Assembly: GCA_964609625.1 (NCBI GenBank)
Contig: CAZSRS010000027.1
Span: forward strand, 1-54,092
Direction of reading: 5' to 3'
Length of the DNA: 54,092 nucleotides
Source of the DNA: G963674665 sp964609625
GTDB lineage: Bacteria; Desulfobacterota; Desulfovibrionia; Desulfovibrionales; Desulfovibrionaceae
Shown: in pieces, positions 27,201 through 34,694 of the stretch
Position numbering within the stretch: position 1 is the first letter of the stretch
Layout: each line of letters begins with the position of its first letter
Made by a program: the position numbers and the translations under genes
Notes under the pieces: model-generated
Databases searched by the model: none
What the model saw: only the letters and a program-made list of their open reading frames with translations
What the model was told of the DNA's origin: nothing

Positions 27201-27865
27201 GCGCGGTTGGCGAAGCCCAGGGCGTAGACCAGGGCCGAGGTGTCCTTGCCAAAGGGCACCAGTCGGGTCTCCCAGCCCAGTTGCACGCCCTCGGCGGCCA
27301 GCTGCTCTGCGAACTGCACGCCCTTGGTGCTGCCGGCCATGAACACGTAGAGGTTCTTTTCCTGCAACTCGCGGGCGATCTGCACGGCCGTGGCATTGTC
27401 CGGGGCGGCGCCGGTGATCGCGGCAAAGCCGGGGGCGGTGCCGTCCACGAACTCCACGCCGCGCTCGCGCATGATCACGTCCGAGGCGGCGCCTAGCCAG
27501 ATGCCGTGCACCGGATGCTCCGCCCCCTGCTCGAGCACGTATTTGCAGGCCTCGATGCTCTCGCAGGCGAAGAGCGCGGCAACCCCGGCGTCCAGGGCGC
27601 TGCCCAGGTAGGGCAGCCAGCAGTCGTTCGCGGGGCGCTTGGGCAACAGGGCGCGGGCGCGCTCCAGCACGCCTTGCAGGTCGGCCAGGGTCTCGACCTT
27701 CTCCCCGATGAGGGAGTGGATCACGGGTAGGTAATAGGCGGTGTCCGGAAAGGACACGGGCTCGGCAGCGCCCTTGGTCTGGATGGCCCGGCCCAGGATT
27801 TCCCCGGCCTTGACCAGCCACAGGGCAGCTCCATCGATGGCTGCGGTGCAGACTTCCCTAGACAA
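24281..27865 (-). CDS. Acetyl-CoA synthase fused to corrinoid protein small subunit (AcsB-AcsD)
   Basis: Predicted 1194-residue fusion. Residues 1 to about 735 are acetyl-CoA synthase, which joins CO, a methyl group and CoA at the A-cluster. Ligands are all present: C507, C510, C519, C529 and the C596-G597-C598 motif, one off the Moorella numbering. Residues about 735-857 are a linker: Pro/Ala-rich, then a charged amphipathic helix (about 771-820), then Pro/Ala-rich again. Residues about 858-1194 are the CFeSP small subunit AcsD (KPIVGMEIVDTL, LVAQSPIDVNIAKQLNILL, GALGYGVEYTHSVMERIRL). The start is a TTG at 27865 with AGGAGG 7 bases upstream, overlapping the acsA stop by 8 bases. The frame is open throughout and no separate acsD exists here. 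Confidence 0.95.
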   Translation of the reverse strand: MSREVCTAAIDGAALWLVKAGEILGRAIQTKGAAEPVSFPDTAYYLPVIHSLIGEKVETLADLQGVLERARALLPKRPANDCWLPYLGSALDAGVAALFACESIEACKYVLEQGAEHPVHGIWLGAASDVIMRERGVEFVDGTAPGFAAITGAAPDNATAVQIARELQEKNLYVFMAGSTKGVQFAEQLAAEGVQLGWETRLVPFGKDTSALVYALGFANRAAMAFGGIKPGDYEANLRYNKNRVFAFVLALGEVDPEKYALAAGAINYGFPVIADTDIPEILPSGVCTYEHVVANVPHERMVEKALEVRGCKIKITRVPIPVPYGSAFEGERIRKKDVHVEFGGNKTTAFEFLTSVDMDEIAGGRVTVLGPDIDTVEPGTALPLGIWVQVAGRKMQSDFEPILERQLHHLLNGAEGLWHMGQRDIVWTRVSKTAFSRGFRLRHYGDIIIAKLLSEYPAIVDKVDVTLITEQAEVERRIATARAVYDERNRRLEAMTDESVDTFYSCLLCQSFAPNHVCVISPERAGLCGAYNWLDGKAAHEIDATGPNQPVPKGRCLDPVRGVFSGVNDYVFQNSHKAVQRICCYSIMDAPMTSCGCFEVICAYLPECNGIMAVNREYTGETPVGMKFSSLAGNVGGGMQTPGFFGCGKVYLSSRKFASAEGGHQRLVWMPRTLKEQLGPDLERRFKEQGIENWADLVADETIGTDAAGVRAHLERMGHPALSMQSMEELAELSEPAKSEAPPSPEWEAGAAPEPQLAPTPTPTQPQGSAVDLDTLKKELVGQIKIELAAELKSELRQLVAREMAAEIIATLTHKYLGEQAPAAMPQQSAPAEPKPMPAPENAPASEPKAEVPAASMIDTPDAAARIATLLAHPIAPETASQAVHAVTLGTGARAVTVGGARAMPFQAFDGHLGHKPIVGMEIVDTLHSRYPELLRQRFGPELTSDPAAWAKACVERFGAEILSIRLVGTHPDKGDRSPEQAVRTVQAIAEAVDVPLIVTGSPPFERMNEVMKAVAQAMSGANLVLNWAEQDNYRTIAGAALAYGHTLVAQSPIDVNIAKQLNILLGNMDLGLERILIDPTTGALGYGVEYTHSVMERIRLTGLAGDAKLASPMLVSVGAECSGIKEYKATAQDFPSWGDLSRRAMLWELTTATSLLHAGADVILMYHPDAAMELRRSIARLRQAGAQAKEEN

Positions 27866-29837
27866 GCTGCGCCCTCCTGTCTTTCATGTCAAAGAGCTTG
27901 CGTTCCACTTTCTTGTCGATGCCCAACTTGGCACGGCGGGCGTCGATGATCTCCAGGACCTTGGTCGCGGCCTGTTCGGCGTTCTCGCGCACGTGGAAAC
28001 ATGCGCCGGTGGTCCTGGCCGCGTCCCTGTAGAGGTAGTCGCACACGCCAGGGGCGCCGTCCACGTGGAAACGCCCCCCGAGGACGACGTCGATGCCCGA
28101 GGCCACGAAATAGCAGCCGATGGTCACGGCCTTCTCACTCATCCACTCCGGCGCCACACCCACGGCCGGGAGATCGGCGAGGTCCTCGCCCAGACCGCCT
28201 TCGATCACCATTTCCGTTGCTGCCTCCAGGATGCGGGAATTGTCCACGCAGGAGCCCAGATGCAGCACCGGCGGCATGCCCACGGCGCGGCAGACTTCGG
28301 CCAGACCAGGGCCGGCGAGCCGCATGGCGGCCTCGGGCGCCAGCAGCCCTGCCTTGGCCGAGGCCACGGCGGCGCAACCGGTCTTGAGCACCAGCACGTT
28401 GTTCTCCAGCAACCGCCTGGTGACGGTGGTGGTGTACTCCTCCATGGGCGAGTTGGGGTTGTTGCAGCCCACGATGCCGCAGACTCCCCGGATGCGTCCC
28501 TGCATCACGGCATCGTTCAGGGGGCGGAAGGAGGCGCGGAAGGTACCGCCGAGCATGTACTTCAGGGCCGGGACGCTGAAGCCGGCCACCAGCTCGCGGG
28601 TCTCGCGCGGGATACGTACCTTTTTCGGGTCGCGGTTCTTGAAATTGCCGATGGCTGTTTCCAGCAGGTCCCGGGCGGCCTCGGTGGCGCGGTCGTGAGA
28701 AAAGGGCTTGTGCGTGGCGCCTTTGGTCCTGGCGATGTCGTTGGTTGAGACCACCAGGGTGTGGTAGCTCGAGGCCACCGTGGGCAGGCTGGGCATGACG
28801 CATTGCACGTCCGTGACCATCAGCTCCACGGCGCCGGTGACGATGGCCAGCTCCTGTTGCAGGATGTTGCCGGCCACGGGGATACCATGGCGCATGAGCA
28901 CCTCGTTGGCCGTGCAGCAGATGCCGGCCAGGGTGATGCCGCCAGTGGCGCCGGCCTCCCTTGCCTTATGCAGCAGGTCCGGGTCGCGGCAGAGCACGGC
29001 CAGAATCTCGGAGAGCGCTGGCTCGTGGCCGTGGACAATGACGTTCACGGTATCCTCGCGCAGCACGCCCAGGTTGGCCCTGCTCTTCACGGGGGCGGGA
29101 GTGCCGAAGAGGATGTCCGAAACCATGGTGGCGATACGTGACCCGCCCCATCCGTCGGCAAGGGCCGTGCGAAGGGCGTGGGCCAGGATGTTCTCGTGGG
29201 CGTGGTCCACGCCGATGTGCGTGCGGTGAAGGGCCTCCACCACCATGCGGTCGATACCCAGGGGTTCGAGTCCTCGCTGCGCCCAAAGGGAACGGCGCTT
29301 GAGGGGCGCCAGGGCGAGCATGCGCAGGGGATTCTCCTGGGAAGTGAACTCGGTGAGGAAGAATGCGGCCAGCTCCAGGGCCAGGTCGTTGGTCTCCTTT
29401 GGGCCGTCGGGTCCGGCAAGCTCGATGCCTAGATCCACGGCGGTGCGACGCAGGGCGGTCTTGTCCTTGATGGCGTACGGGCCGCCCTGCCCTAGGGCCA
29501 CCTTGCGCAGCAGCAGGGCCAGGTGCCGGCCGTGGTCCGAGTGAGCGGCGGCTCCGGCCGCCACCTCGCGCAGGAAGTTGCGTGCGGCGATGGTGTCGGC
29601 GTCGGCGCCGCACACGCCCAGGGGCGATTTGGGTGTTATCCGGCACGGCCCCATGTGGCAGACGCGGCAGCACAGGCCTTGCACGCCGAACTTGCAGTGG
29701 TTCTTCTGGGTTTCGAAGCGGCTGAAGCAGGTGGCCACGCCGTCTACAGCAGCCTTGGCGATGCATTCCACGCTCGCGGCGTCGCAGGCCAAGTCTTCCG
29801 GCCTGGGGTCTGGAGTGTCGTGCGCTGGTTTGGTCAT
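27858..29837 (-). CDS. acsA: Carbon monoxide dehydrogenase catalytic subunit
   Basis: Predicted 659-residue Ni-Fe-S enzyme that interconverts CO and CO2 and feeds CO to acetyl-CoA synthase. Residues C48 and C56 fit the intersubunit D-cluster; C57, C60, C65 and C76 fit the B-cluster (GLCCRVCHMGPCRI). C-cluster motifs are present: VIVHGHEP, GITLAGICCTANE, TDVQCVMPSL, GVCGIVGCNNPNS, LKTGCAAVASAKAG and LGSCVDNSR. It belongs to the CooS/AcsA type, and its place before acetyl-CoA synthase favours AcsA. AAGGA lies just before the ATG. It follows cooC by 170 bases. Confidence 0.95.
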   Translation of the reverse strand: MTKPAHDTPDPRPEDLACDAASVECIAKAAVDGVATCFSRFETQKNHCKFGVQGLCCRVCHMGPCRITPKSPLGVCGADADTIAARNFLREVAAGAAAHSDHGRHLALLLRKVALGQGGPYAIKDKTALRRTAVDLGIELAGPDGPKETNDLALELAAFFLTEFTSQENPLRMLALAPLKRRSLWAQRGLEPLGIDRMVVEALHRTHIGVDHAHENILAHALRTALADGWGGSRIATMVSDILFGTPAPVKSRANLGVLREDTVNVIVHGHEPALSEILAVLCRDPDLLHKAREAGATGGITLAGICCTANEVLMRHGIPVAGNILQQELAIVTGAVELMVTDVQCVMPSLPTVASSYHTLVVSTNDIARTKGATHKPFSHDRATEAARDLLETAIGNFKNRDPKKVRIPRETRELVAGFSVPALKYMLGGTFRASFRPLNDAVMQGRIRGVCGIVGCNNPNSPMEEYTTTVTRRLLENNVLVLKTGCAAVASAKAGLLAPEAAMRLAGPGLAEVCRAVGMPPVLHLGSCVDNSRILEAATEMVIEGGLGEDLADLPAVGVAPEWMSEKAVTIGCYFVASGIDVVLGGRFHVDGAPGVCDYLYRDAARTTGACFHVRENAEQAATKVLEIIDARRAKLGIDKKVERKLFDMKDRRAQLV

Positions 29838-30007
29838 CTTCTGTCCTTAGATATTGTCGGGGGCGTTTCAAGGAATCAGAGGAATTCTTGTCCGCTCCCT
29901 TTCGCAGATGTGCGCGGTATGGACAATGATTTTATCCGTGGCCGGGAAACCCTGTGCACATGCGTGGGGCAGGGTCTGGCTGGTTCGAGCCGGGCATGTC
30001 CAGTTCT

Positions 30008-30799
30008 TTACAGCAGAGCCAGCAGGGCGTCCACGCCCTGCCAGACCGGGTTGGGGAGCGGGAGTTCCCGCAGGGAGCGCCCCTCTTCGGCCAGGGTCGC
30101 AAGTTCGGGGTCCCAGGGCAGGGGCAGGAGCAGGTCGGCGCGCAGCGCGGCCTGGAGTTCGCGAGCAAAGGATGGGGGCTCGCCCCCAATGGCGCGGTTC
30201 ACCACCAGGGCCAGCTTGCGATACTCCAGGCCCATTTCCAAAGCCAGGGCGTGGATGCGGGCCATGGTCTCCAGGCCGCGCCTGGATGGGTCGGCCACCA
30301 GCACCAGCAGGTCGCAGCGGAGTACAAGTCGGCGGGAGAGATTCTCCAGCCCGGCCTCGTTGTCCACGACCACCAGAGGGTAGTTGGCGGCGATGCGCGC
30401 AAGCACGTCCTTGAGCACGGCGTTGGCGAAGCAGTAGCAGCCAGGCCCTTCTGGCCGCCCCATGGCGATGTAGTCGAAGTCTTCGCCCTCCACCAGACTC
30501 TCGGCGATGCGCAGTTCCAGGAACTGCTGTTTGGAGAGTCCCGAGGCCATGCCCTTTTCCGCTTCCTTGCGAGCCTCCTCGCGCAGGGTGCCCACGCTGG
30601 CGGCGACTCGCACGCCCAGGGCCTGATCAAGGCAGGTGTTCGGATCCGCGTCCACAGCTAGCACTGGGGCAAGAACCGGAGCGAAGACGGGCGTCAGCAA
30701 AGGAGAGCGCACCGTGCCGCTGCCGCGCAGCACGCTCAGGGCCGCGAGGGTGGTCTTACCCACGCCGCCTTTACCGGCAACAGCCATGGTCTTGCTCAT
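30008..30799 (-). CDS. cooC: CooC-type nickel-insertion ATPase for CODH/ACS
   Basis: Predicted 263-residue MinD-like ATPase. Walker A with deviant lysine is GKGGVGKTT (9-17), followed by VDADPN and, at 121-123, a CYC motif (PEGPGCYCFANAVL) that in CooC proteins binds metal at the dimer interface. Such proteins load nickel into CODH (CooC) or ACS (AcsF); I cannot tell which. Residues about 26-46 hold an unusual insert rich in Pro with a repeated PV(F/L)AP unit between Walker A and the VDADP strand. AAGGA precedes the ATG at 30799. First gene of the CODH/ACS operon. Confidence 0.9.
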   Translation of the reverse strand: MSKTMAVAGKGGVGKTTLAALSVLRGSGTVRSPLLTPVFAPVLAPVLAVDADPNTCLDQALGVRVAASVGTLREEARKEAEKGMASGLSKQQFLELRIAESLVEGEDFDYIAMGRPEGPGCYCFANAVLKDVLARIAANYPLVVVDNEAGLENLSRRLVLRCDLLVLVADPSRRGLETMARIHALALEMGLEYRKLALVVNRAIGGEPPSFARELQAALRADLLLPLPWDPELATLAEEGRSLRELPLPNPVWQGVDALLALL

Positions 30800-30888
30800 A
30801 CCATCCTTCCGTCTGCGAGGCTCACGCACTGCGGCCCGAAGAGCGACAACGGCCTGAGGAATCGGCGTGGGTCCCTTTCTATTCCTGC

Positions 30889-30904
30889 ATCAAGATTTAT
30901 TGAT
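30889..30904. promoter_or_regulatory. Palindromic operator candidate at the CODH/ACS promoter
   Basis: ATCAA-N6-TTGAT, perfect 5-bp arms, positioned from the predicted -10 hexamer to about the transcription start. A protein bound here would block RNA polymerase. It is not a standard FNR/CRP half-site order (TTGAT-N4-ATCAA), so the regulator is unknown. Confidence 0.4.
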
Positions 30905-30930
30905 ATATAGCATTCCGGTTCTGCTGTCCA
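30902..30930 (-). promoter_or_regulatory. Sigma-70 type promoter of the CODH/ACS operon
   Basis: On the minus strand TGGACA (30930-30925), a 17-base spacer, then TATATC (30907-30902). The -35 matches at five of six and the -10 at four of six. The predicted start is near 30895, about 95 bases before cooC. Confidence 0.55.
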
Positions 30931-30977
30931 CCCATGGGGAATGTGACTTTTGTACGGATCGGAGTGAAAGGTATCGT

Positions 30978-32612
30978 TCAGCAGACTTTGGATGCCGTGC
31001 GGGCCAGTTCCCTGTACCGCAGCATGAGCAGGCGATCCTGTGGGCCGAGGGTGAACTCCTGCTCCAGGTCACGAAGGAGTTCCAGGGCCTCCTGGGGGCG
31101 TCCCCGCTGAATGGCTGCCAGGCCGGCGTAGAGATAGTCGGCGGGGCAGCGAGCCGAGGCCGCACGGATGCACCGCTGCAACAGAGTCAAGGCGGCGGCA
31201 GGCTCGCCAACTTCCAGGAGGGCTATGCCCAATTTACGAGTGGAGGGGGTGTCCTTGGGACAGTAGGTTCTGGCCAAGCGCAAGGCGGCGCGGGCTCTCG
31301 CCGGCGCGCCGTGCTCCCGATACAGGGATATGCCGCGCTGGAGCAGGAAATCGAACCGGGCCTTGCGTTTCACGGCTGCCCAGCGTTGCAGGATCTGCTC
31401 GGATTGCCTGCCGGGCAAGGGTTTGGAGAGGATACGCACGCGGTTGGCCTGGTAGCGCGGGGGATCGTCACTTGCCAAGTCGGTGATTTGAGAGCGTTCA
31501 GGGTCTTCCTGCGCCCAGACATAGGACTCCGCCGTGACCTCACTGACGTGGCAGGGGTGAGTGAGTGCGACGAGCCGGCGCCACATGTCGAAGTCCACCA
31601 GGGCGTCGAGCCGTTCGTCGAACAGCCCCGCTATGCCCAGGAGCGCTTTTTCGTGGGCCACGGTGATGCCCAGGATGGCGTTGGACTCCAGGAGGTCTTC
31701 CAGGCAGACGGGGCCGGTGAAGGGCAATGAGCGCGAGGTTTCGATGAGTTCCCAACCCCAGGTAGTTTTCCTGCGCTCCAGGCGCCAGCCGTCGGAATGG
31801 GCCATACGCACGCCGGGCACCAAGCACAGGGCGCGCATGAGCGTGGCGAGGTGCTCGGGATACCAGATATCATCGTCGTCCAGGTAGGCGATGTATGTTC
31901 CCTTGGCCTGCCTGAGCGCCCGGTTCAGGGCCGCGGCCTTGCCCCGCCGCTGCGAATGGGGCAGGAGCGTGATTCTTGGGTCCTTGAAGGCAGCCAGGAG
32001 CGGGGCCACGTCCACACCGCCGTCCTGAACCACCAGCAGCTCCAGGTTGTGGTAGGTCTGGGCCAGGACGGAGGTCACGGCCTCCGGGAGAAAGTCCGGC
32101 CTGTCACATGTGGGCAGCAGTACGGAGACTTCCATGGGCGCCCAGTCGTCGATGTTTCTGGCTTTCTTCAGTGTGGCTTCGATACGTCCGGCTGCGGCGG
32201 AACGCAGGTCCGAGACGGCCCGGAGCAGGGTGGGGAAGTCCAAACCGTCGGGAGGCACGAGATGCCGCAAGCGGCTGGGGAGCGGCCGGATTGTCGCCTC
32301 GGTATGGTTTGGGCCGCGCATTTCGCAGACCAGGTCGTACTCGGACGCATCTGGATCCGGAACCGGAGCATCCCCCAGCACCAGGGCCAAGTTCAGGTTC
32401 CAGGGTTTGCTAAAGTAGCGTGTCGCTCCAGAGACCAAGTGCAGGACCACGTCGGTCTCCAGGTCGGGAAGGCCCCACAGGGCCGTGTCGTGGATTTCGA
32501 GCCGGTCTCCAGTATTGTTGATCCAACCGGCGAGAAGGATCAAGAGTTCCTGAACCAAGGGGGGCAGTGAAGCGTGCTTGTCGTCGCATTTGATGGCGTA
32601 GTGGCAGGTCAC
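30978..32612 (-). CDS. Glycosyltransferase family 2 protein with helical-repeat tail
   Basis: Predicted 544-residue cytoplasmic protein. The first 175 or so residues have no fold I recognise. About 180-400 is a GT-A glycosyltransferase domain: VSVLLPTCDRPDFLPEAVTSV, a LLVVQDGG strand and an acidic AYLDDDDIWYPEHL site for metal and nucleotide-sugar. The last 130 residues are alanine/arginine-rich helices resembling TPRs (GAPARARAALRLARTY, GEPAAALTLLQRCIRAA, GRPQEALELLRDLEQEF). The start is a GTG at 32612 with GGGGAG 7 bases upstream; the frame is open further but overlaps the next gene. It lies 38 bases after the MetE-like gene, so the two likely form one transcript. Acceptor and sugar are unknown. 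Confidence 0.8.
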   Translation of the reverse strand: MTCHYAIKCDDKHASLPPLVQELLILLAGWINNTGDRLEIHDTALWGLPDLETDVVLHLVSGATRYFSKPWNLNLALVLGDAPVPDPDASEYDLVCEMRGPNHTEATIRPLPSRLRHLVPPDGLDFPTLLRAVSDLRSAAAGRIEATLKKARNIDDWAPMEVSVLLPTCDRPDFLPEAVTSVLAQTYHNLELLVVQDGGVDVAPLLAAFKDPRITLLPHSQRRGKAAALNRALRQAKGTYIAYLDDDDIWYPEHLATLMRALCLVPGVRMAHSDGWRLERRKTTWGWELIETSRSLPFTGPVCLEDLLESNAILGITVAHEKALLGIAGLFDERLDALVDFDMWRRLVALTHPCHVSEVTAESYVWAQEDPERSQITDLASDDPPRYQANRVRILSKPLPGRQSEQILQRWAAVKRKARFDFLLQRGISLYREHGAPARARAALRLARTYCPKDTPSTRKLGIALLEVGEPAAALTLLQRCIRAASARCPADYLYAGLAAIQRGRPQEALELLRDLEQEFTLGPQDRLLMLRYRELARTASKVC

Positions 32613-32650
32613 GGCGGGCTCCCCTGGGTTGCGCTGTTTTGCAGCGGCAA

Positions 32651-33724
32651 TCAGACACCGTAGCGCTGCCTGAGTGCGGCGCTGGTCTCGCCGATGAGGG
32701 CGAAGATACGCTCCGCGTCCTCCACGAGCAGTGATCCTGTTCCGCAGCTGGAGGTGATCATGGCGCGCTCCACGAGGGTTTGCCGGTCCACGCCCTTGGA
32801 GGCCAGGAGGTCCAGGAGAGCTTCCAGCCTGTCGGCCAGGCCCGAGGCGGTCTGCTCCCGCACCGTTGCCGAAGAGGGCACGATGCCCCAGGCCAGCGCG
32901 CCGCCGCGGGCAAAGAGTTCGTTTACGCTCTGGGGGTACATGGCGATGGTCTCGCCGTACTCGAAGGCGTCGAAATTCACGATGTCCACGCCGGCGTCCA
33001 CCAGGATGCTCCATTCGGTGTTGCCGCAGCAGTGGGCGCCGGGTATGCCGCCGTCGGCGCGGATGGCCTCCGCGACCTCGGCCAGGTGGGCCACCACGTC
33101 CTCGCGGCGGACCGAGACATAGGTGGAGGAGCCGAAGGCCGAGAGAATGGGTTCGTCGATAAAGCAGATGATCCTTTCGGCGTATGGGGAAAAGAGCTGG
33201 ACTTGCCAGCGGGACTTCATGGCCATGGCCTTGACCACGACGTCGCGGAATTCCTCGTTGTAATAGAGGGCGCGCTTGTTCTCGTCCACGGTGGAGAGGG
33301 CGAAGCTCACGGGTCCAGTGGTGTGGACCTTGATATACGGGAACGTGGCCTCAACACTCTTGCAATGTTCGAGAAAAGCGTAAAGCCCCTGGGCATGTTC
33401 CGGACCGATGGCCAGAGCCGAGCAGTCACCCGTGCCTTCGTCGGGATCCATGGCCGTGATGTAGGTCTCGTAGAAGGCGGCCAGATCCTCGGAGGTATCT
33501 CCGCTGGTGTCGCAGTACATGCGGTTCTTCTCGCGGTCGATGACCATGCGGGGCAGCCCTTCGCTGTACATGATTTCCATCTGCTCCAGGAGGTCACGCT
33601 TGGGGAGCTGGGGCCAGATGGGGGCGTGGGGCACGGAGGCCAGGACGATGTCAAGGGCCGTCTTGGGGTCCGTGTGGGGCATGCTGCCGATGGCCGTGGC
33701 CAGAAATAGCGGTACGGAATCCAT
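32651..33724 (-). CDS. Core-MetE-type zinc methyltransferase (candidate corrinoid-dependent methionine synthase)
   Basis: Predicted 357-residue protein with a UROD/MetE-like barrel. Zinc ligands of cobalamin-independent methionine synthase are all in place: H231 and C233 (GAHCCGN), E255 (FDAFEYGE) and C327 (SSCGTG). The His-Cys and Cys-Glu spacings (2 and 22) equal those of E. coli MetE (H641, C643, E665). FIDEPILSAFG matches the MetE DEP motif. It has only the catalytic half and lacks the N-terminal half of the 750-residue MetE. Short core-MetE proteins are known that take methyl from a corrinoid and not from folate. Its location beside the CODH/ACS operon suits that. AAGGAGG is 9 bases before the ATG. 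Another methyltransferase of this superfamily is the alternative. Confidence 0.72.
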   Translation of the reverse strand: MDSVPLFLATAIGSMPHTDPKTALDIVLASVPHAPIWPQLPKRDLLEQMEIMYSEGLPRMVIDREKNRMYCDTSGDTSEDLAAFYETYITAMDPDEGTGDCSALAIGPEHAQGLYAFLEHCKSVEATFPYIKVHTTGPVSFALSTVDENKRALYYNEEFRDVVVKAMAMKSRWQVQLFSPYAERIICFIDEPILSAFGSSTYVSVRREDVVAHLAEVAEAIRADGGIPGAHCCGNTEWSILVDAGVDIVNFDAFEYGETIAMYPQSVNELFARGGALAWGIVPSSATVREQTASGLADRLEALLDLLASKGVDRQTLVERAMITSSCGTGSLLVEDAERIFALIGETSAALRQRYGV

Positions 33725-34006
33725 GAACACGATCCTCCTTGGGGTATCCAATTGGAATGGGCGGGGCCTTGGGTATCCCGCACAAGTATCCCTTGGATTT
33801 TTCCCAACTATAGAGGCAAGCGCGACAAGGAGCAAGCGGCAAGGGCTCGAAGATGGGGAACCTGTCGTGCGCACGGCATCAACCGATGGACTGTGTAGAG
33901 TAAATCTAGAAACACCTTGCCAGCATGGTCGCACTCGGGTAGGATGTGTGCAAAACGACGCGTGACGCCACACGCCTTGTCATCCAGGCCCCAACCCGGG
34001 GAAGTT

Positions 34007-34660
34007 ATGCCCAGCTATTCATTGAAGGGAAGAACCGCGCCGATCACGGAGTTCAGGCCCCTGTGCCTGGACGCCGGGCTCATGGCGTGGGAGCTGGCCG
34101 AGCAGGCCGGGCGCTCCCCAGGCATGTTCAGGAATTGCCTGGTGTTGTTGGACTTGGAGCCCGTTGCCCAGGGGCTTGAAGACCTCGATCTGGGGCGGTT
34201 GGTGGCCGCCATGCGCGGGTTGGGAATGCTGCCGGTGCTGGTCAAGGGCGCGGGGCCGGAATTGGCGGCCAGGGCCGCGTTCCTTGGCCTGGGACTGTCC
34301 GGGGCGCAACAGCGTCCCGTCGACAGTGGCCAGACCCAGACCGTGTGGCGGCAGCATGTGCGCTCCGGACAGCGGGTATACGGCAAGGGGGGTGATCTGA
34401 TCGTTTTCGGGTCGGTGAATCCCGGCGCCGAAGTCCTGGCCGACGGCACCATCCACGTCTACGGCTCCTTGCGGGGGAGGGCCCTGGCCGGAGTGCTCGG
34501 CAATGCCCAGGCCAGGATATGCTGCCAGCTGTTCCATGCCGAGTTTGTTTCCGTGGCAGGACTGTATCGCACCAGCGATTCCTTTGCCGCGGAGTTGGAC
34601 GGCCGGCCCGTGCAGGTCTTTCTGGAAGGCGAGCGCATGGTCATGGAGCCCATGGCCTGA
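34007..34660 (+). CDS. minC: Septum site-determining protein MinC
   Basis: Predicted 217-residue inhibitor of FtsZ ring formation. The C-terminal beta-helix domain is clear: VYGKGGDLIVFGSVNPGAEVLADGTIHVYGSL and the GNAQARICCQLFHAEFVSVAG segment. The N-terminal domain is more diverged but has FRNCLVLLDLEP and a LVAAMRGLGMLPVLVKG tail typical of MinC. GGGGAAG precedes the ATG. It is followed after 34 bases by minD. Confidence 0.92.
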   Translation: MPSYSLKGRTAPITEFRPLCLDAGLMAWELAEQAGRSPGMFRNCLVLLDLEPVAQGLEDLDLGRLVAAMRGLGMLPVLVKGAGPELAARAAFLGLGLSGAQQRPVDSGQTQTVWRQHVRSGQRVYGKGGDLIVFGSVNPGAEVLADGTIHVYGSLRGRALAGVLGNAQARICCQLFHAEFVSVAGLYRTSDSFAAELDGRPVQVFLEGERMVMEPMA

Positions 34661-34694
34661 ATCATTGCAATAATTGTTGAACAAGGAGAGGAGT

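Noticed and set aside
25706..27496. A 596-codon plus-strand frame opposite the acsB-acsD fusion
   Set aside because: Shadow frame with low-complexity translation; the minus strand encodes a complete acetyl-CoA synthase.
24281..27865. Possibility that the AcsB-AcsD fusion is a sequencing frameshift artefact
   Set aside because: The linker is long and patterned, there is no hidden start with a ribosome-binding site that I can see before the AcsD part, and both domains are complete in one frame.
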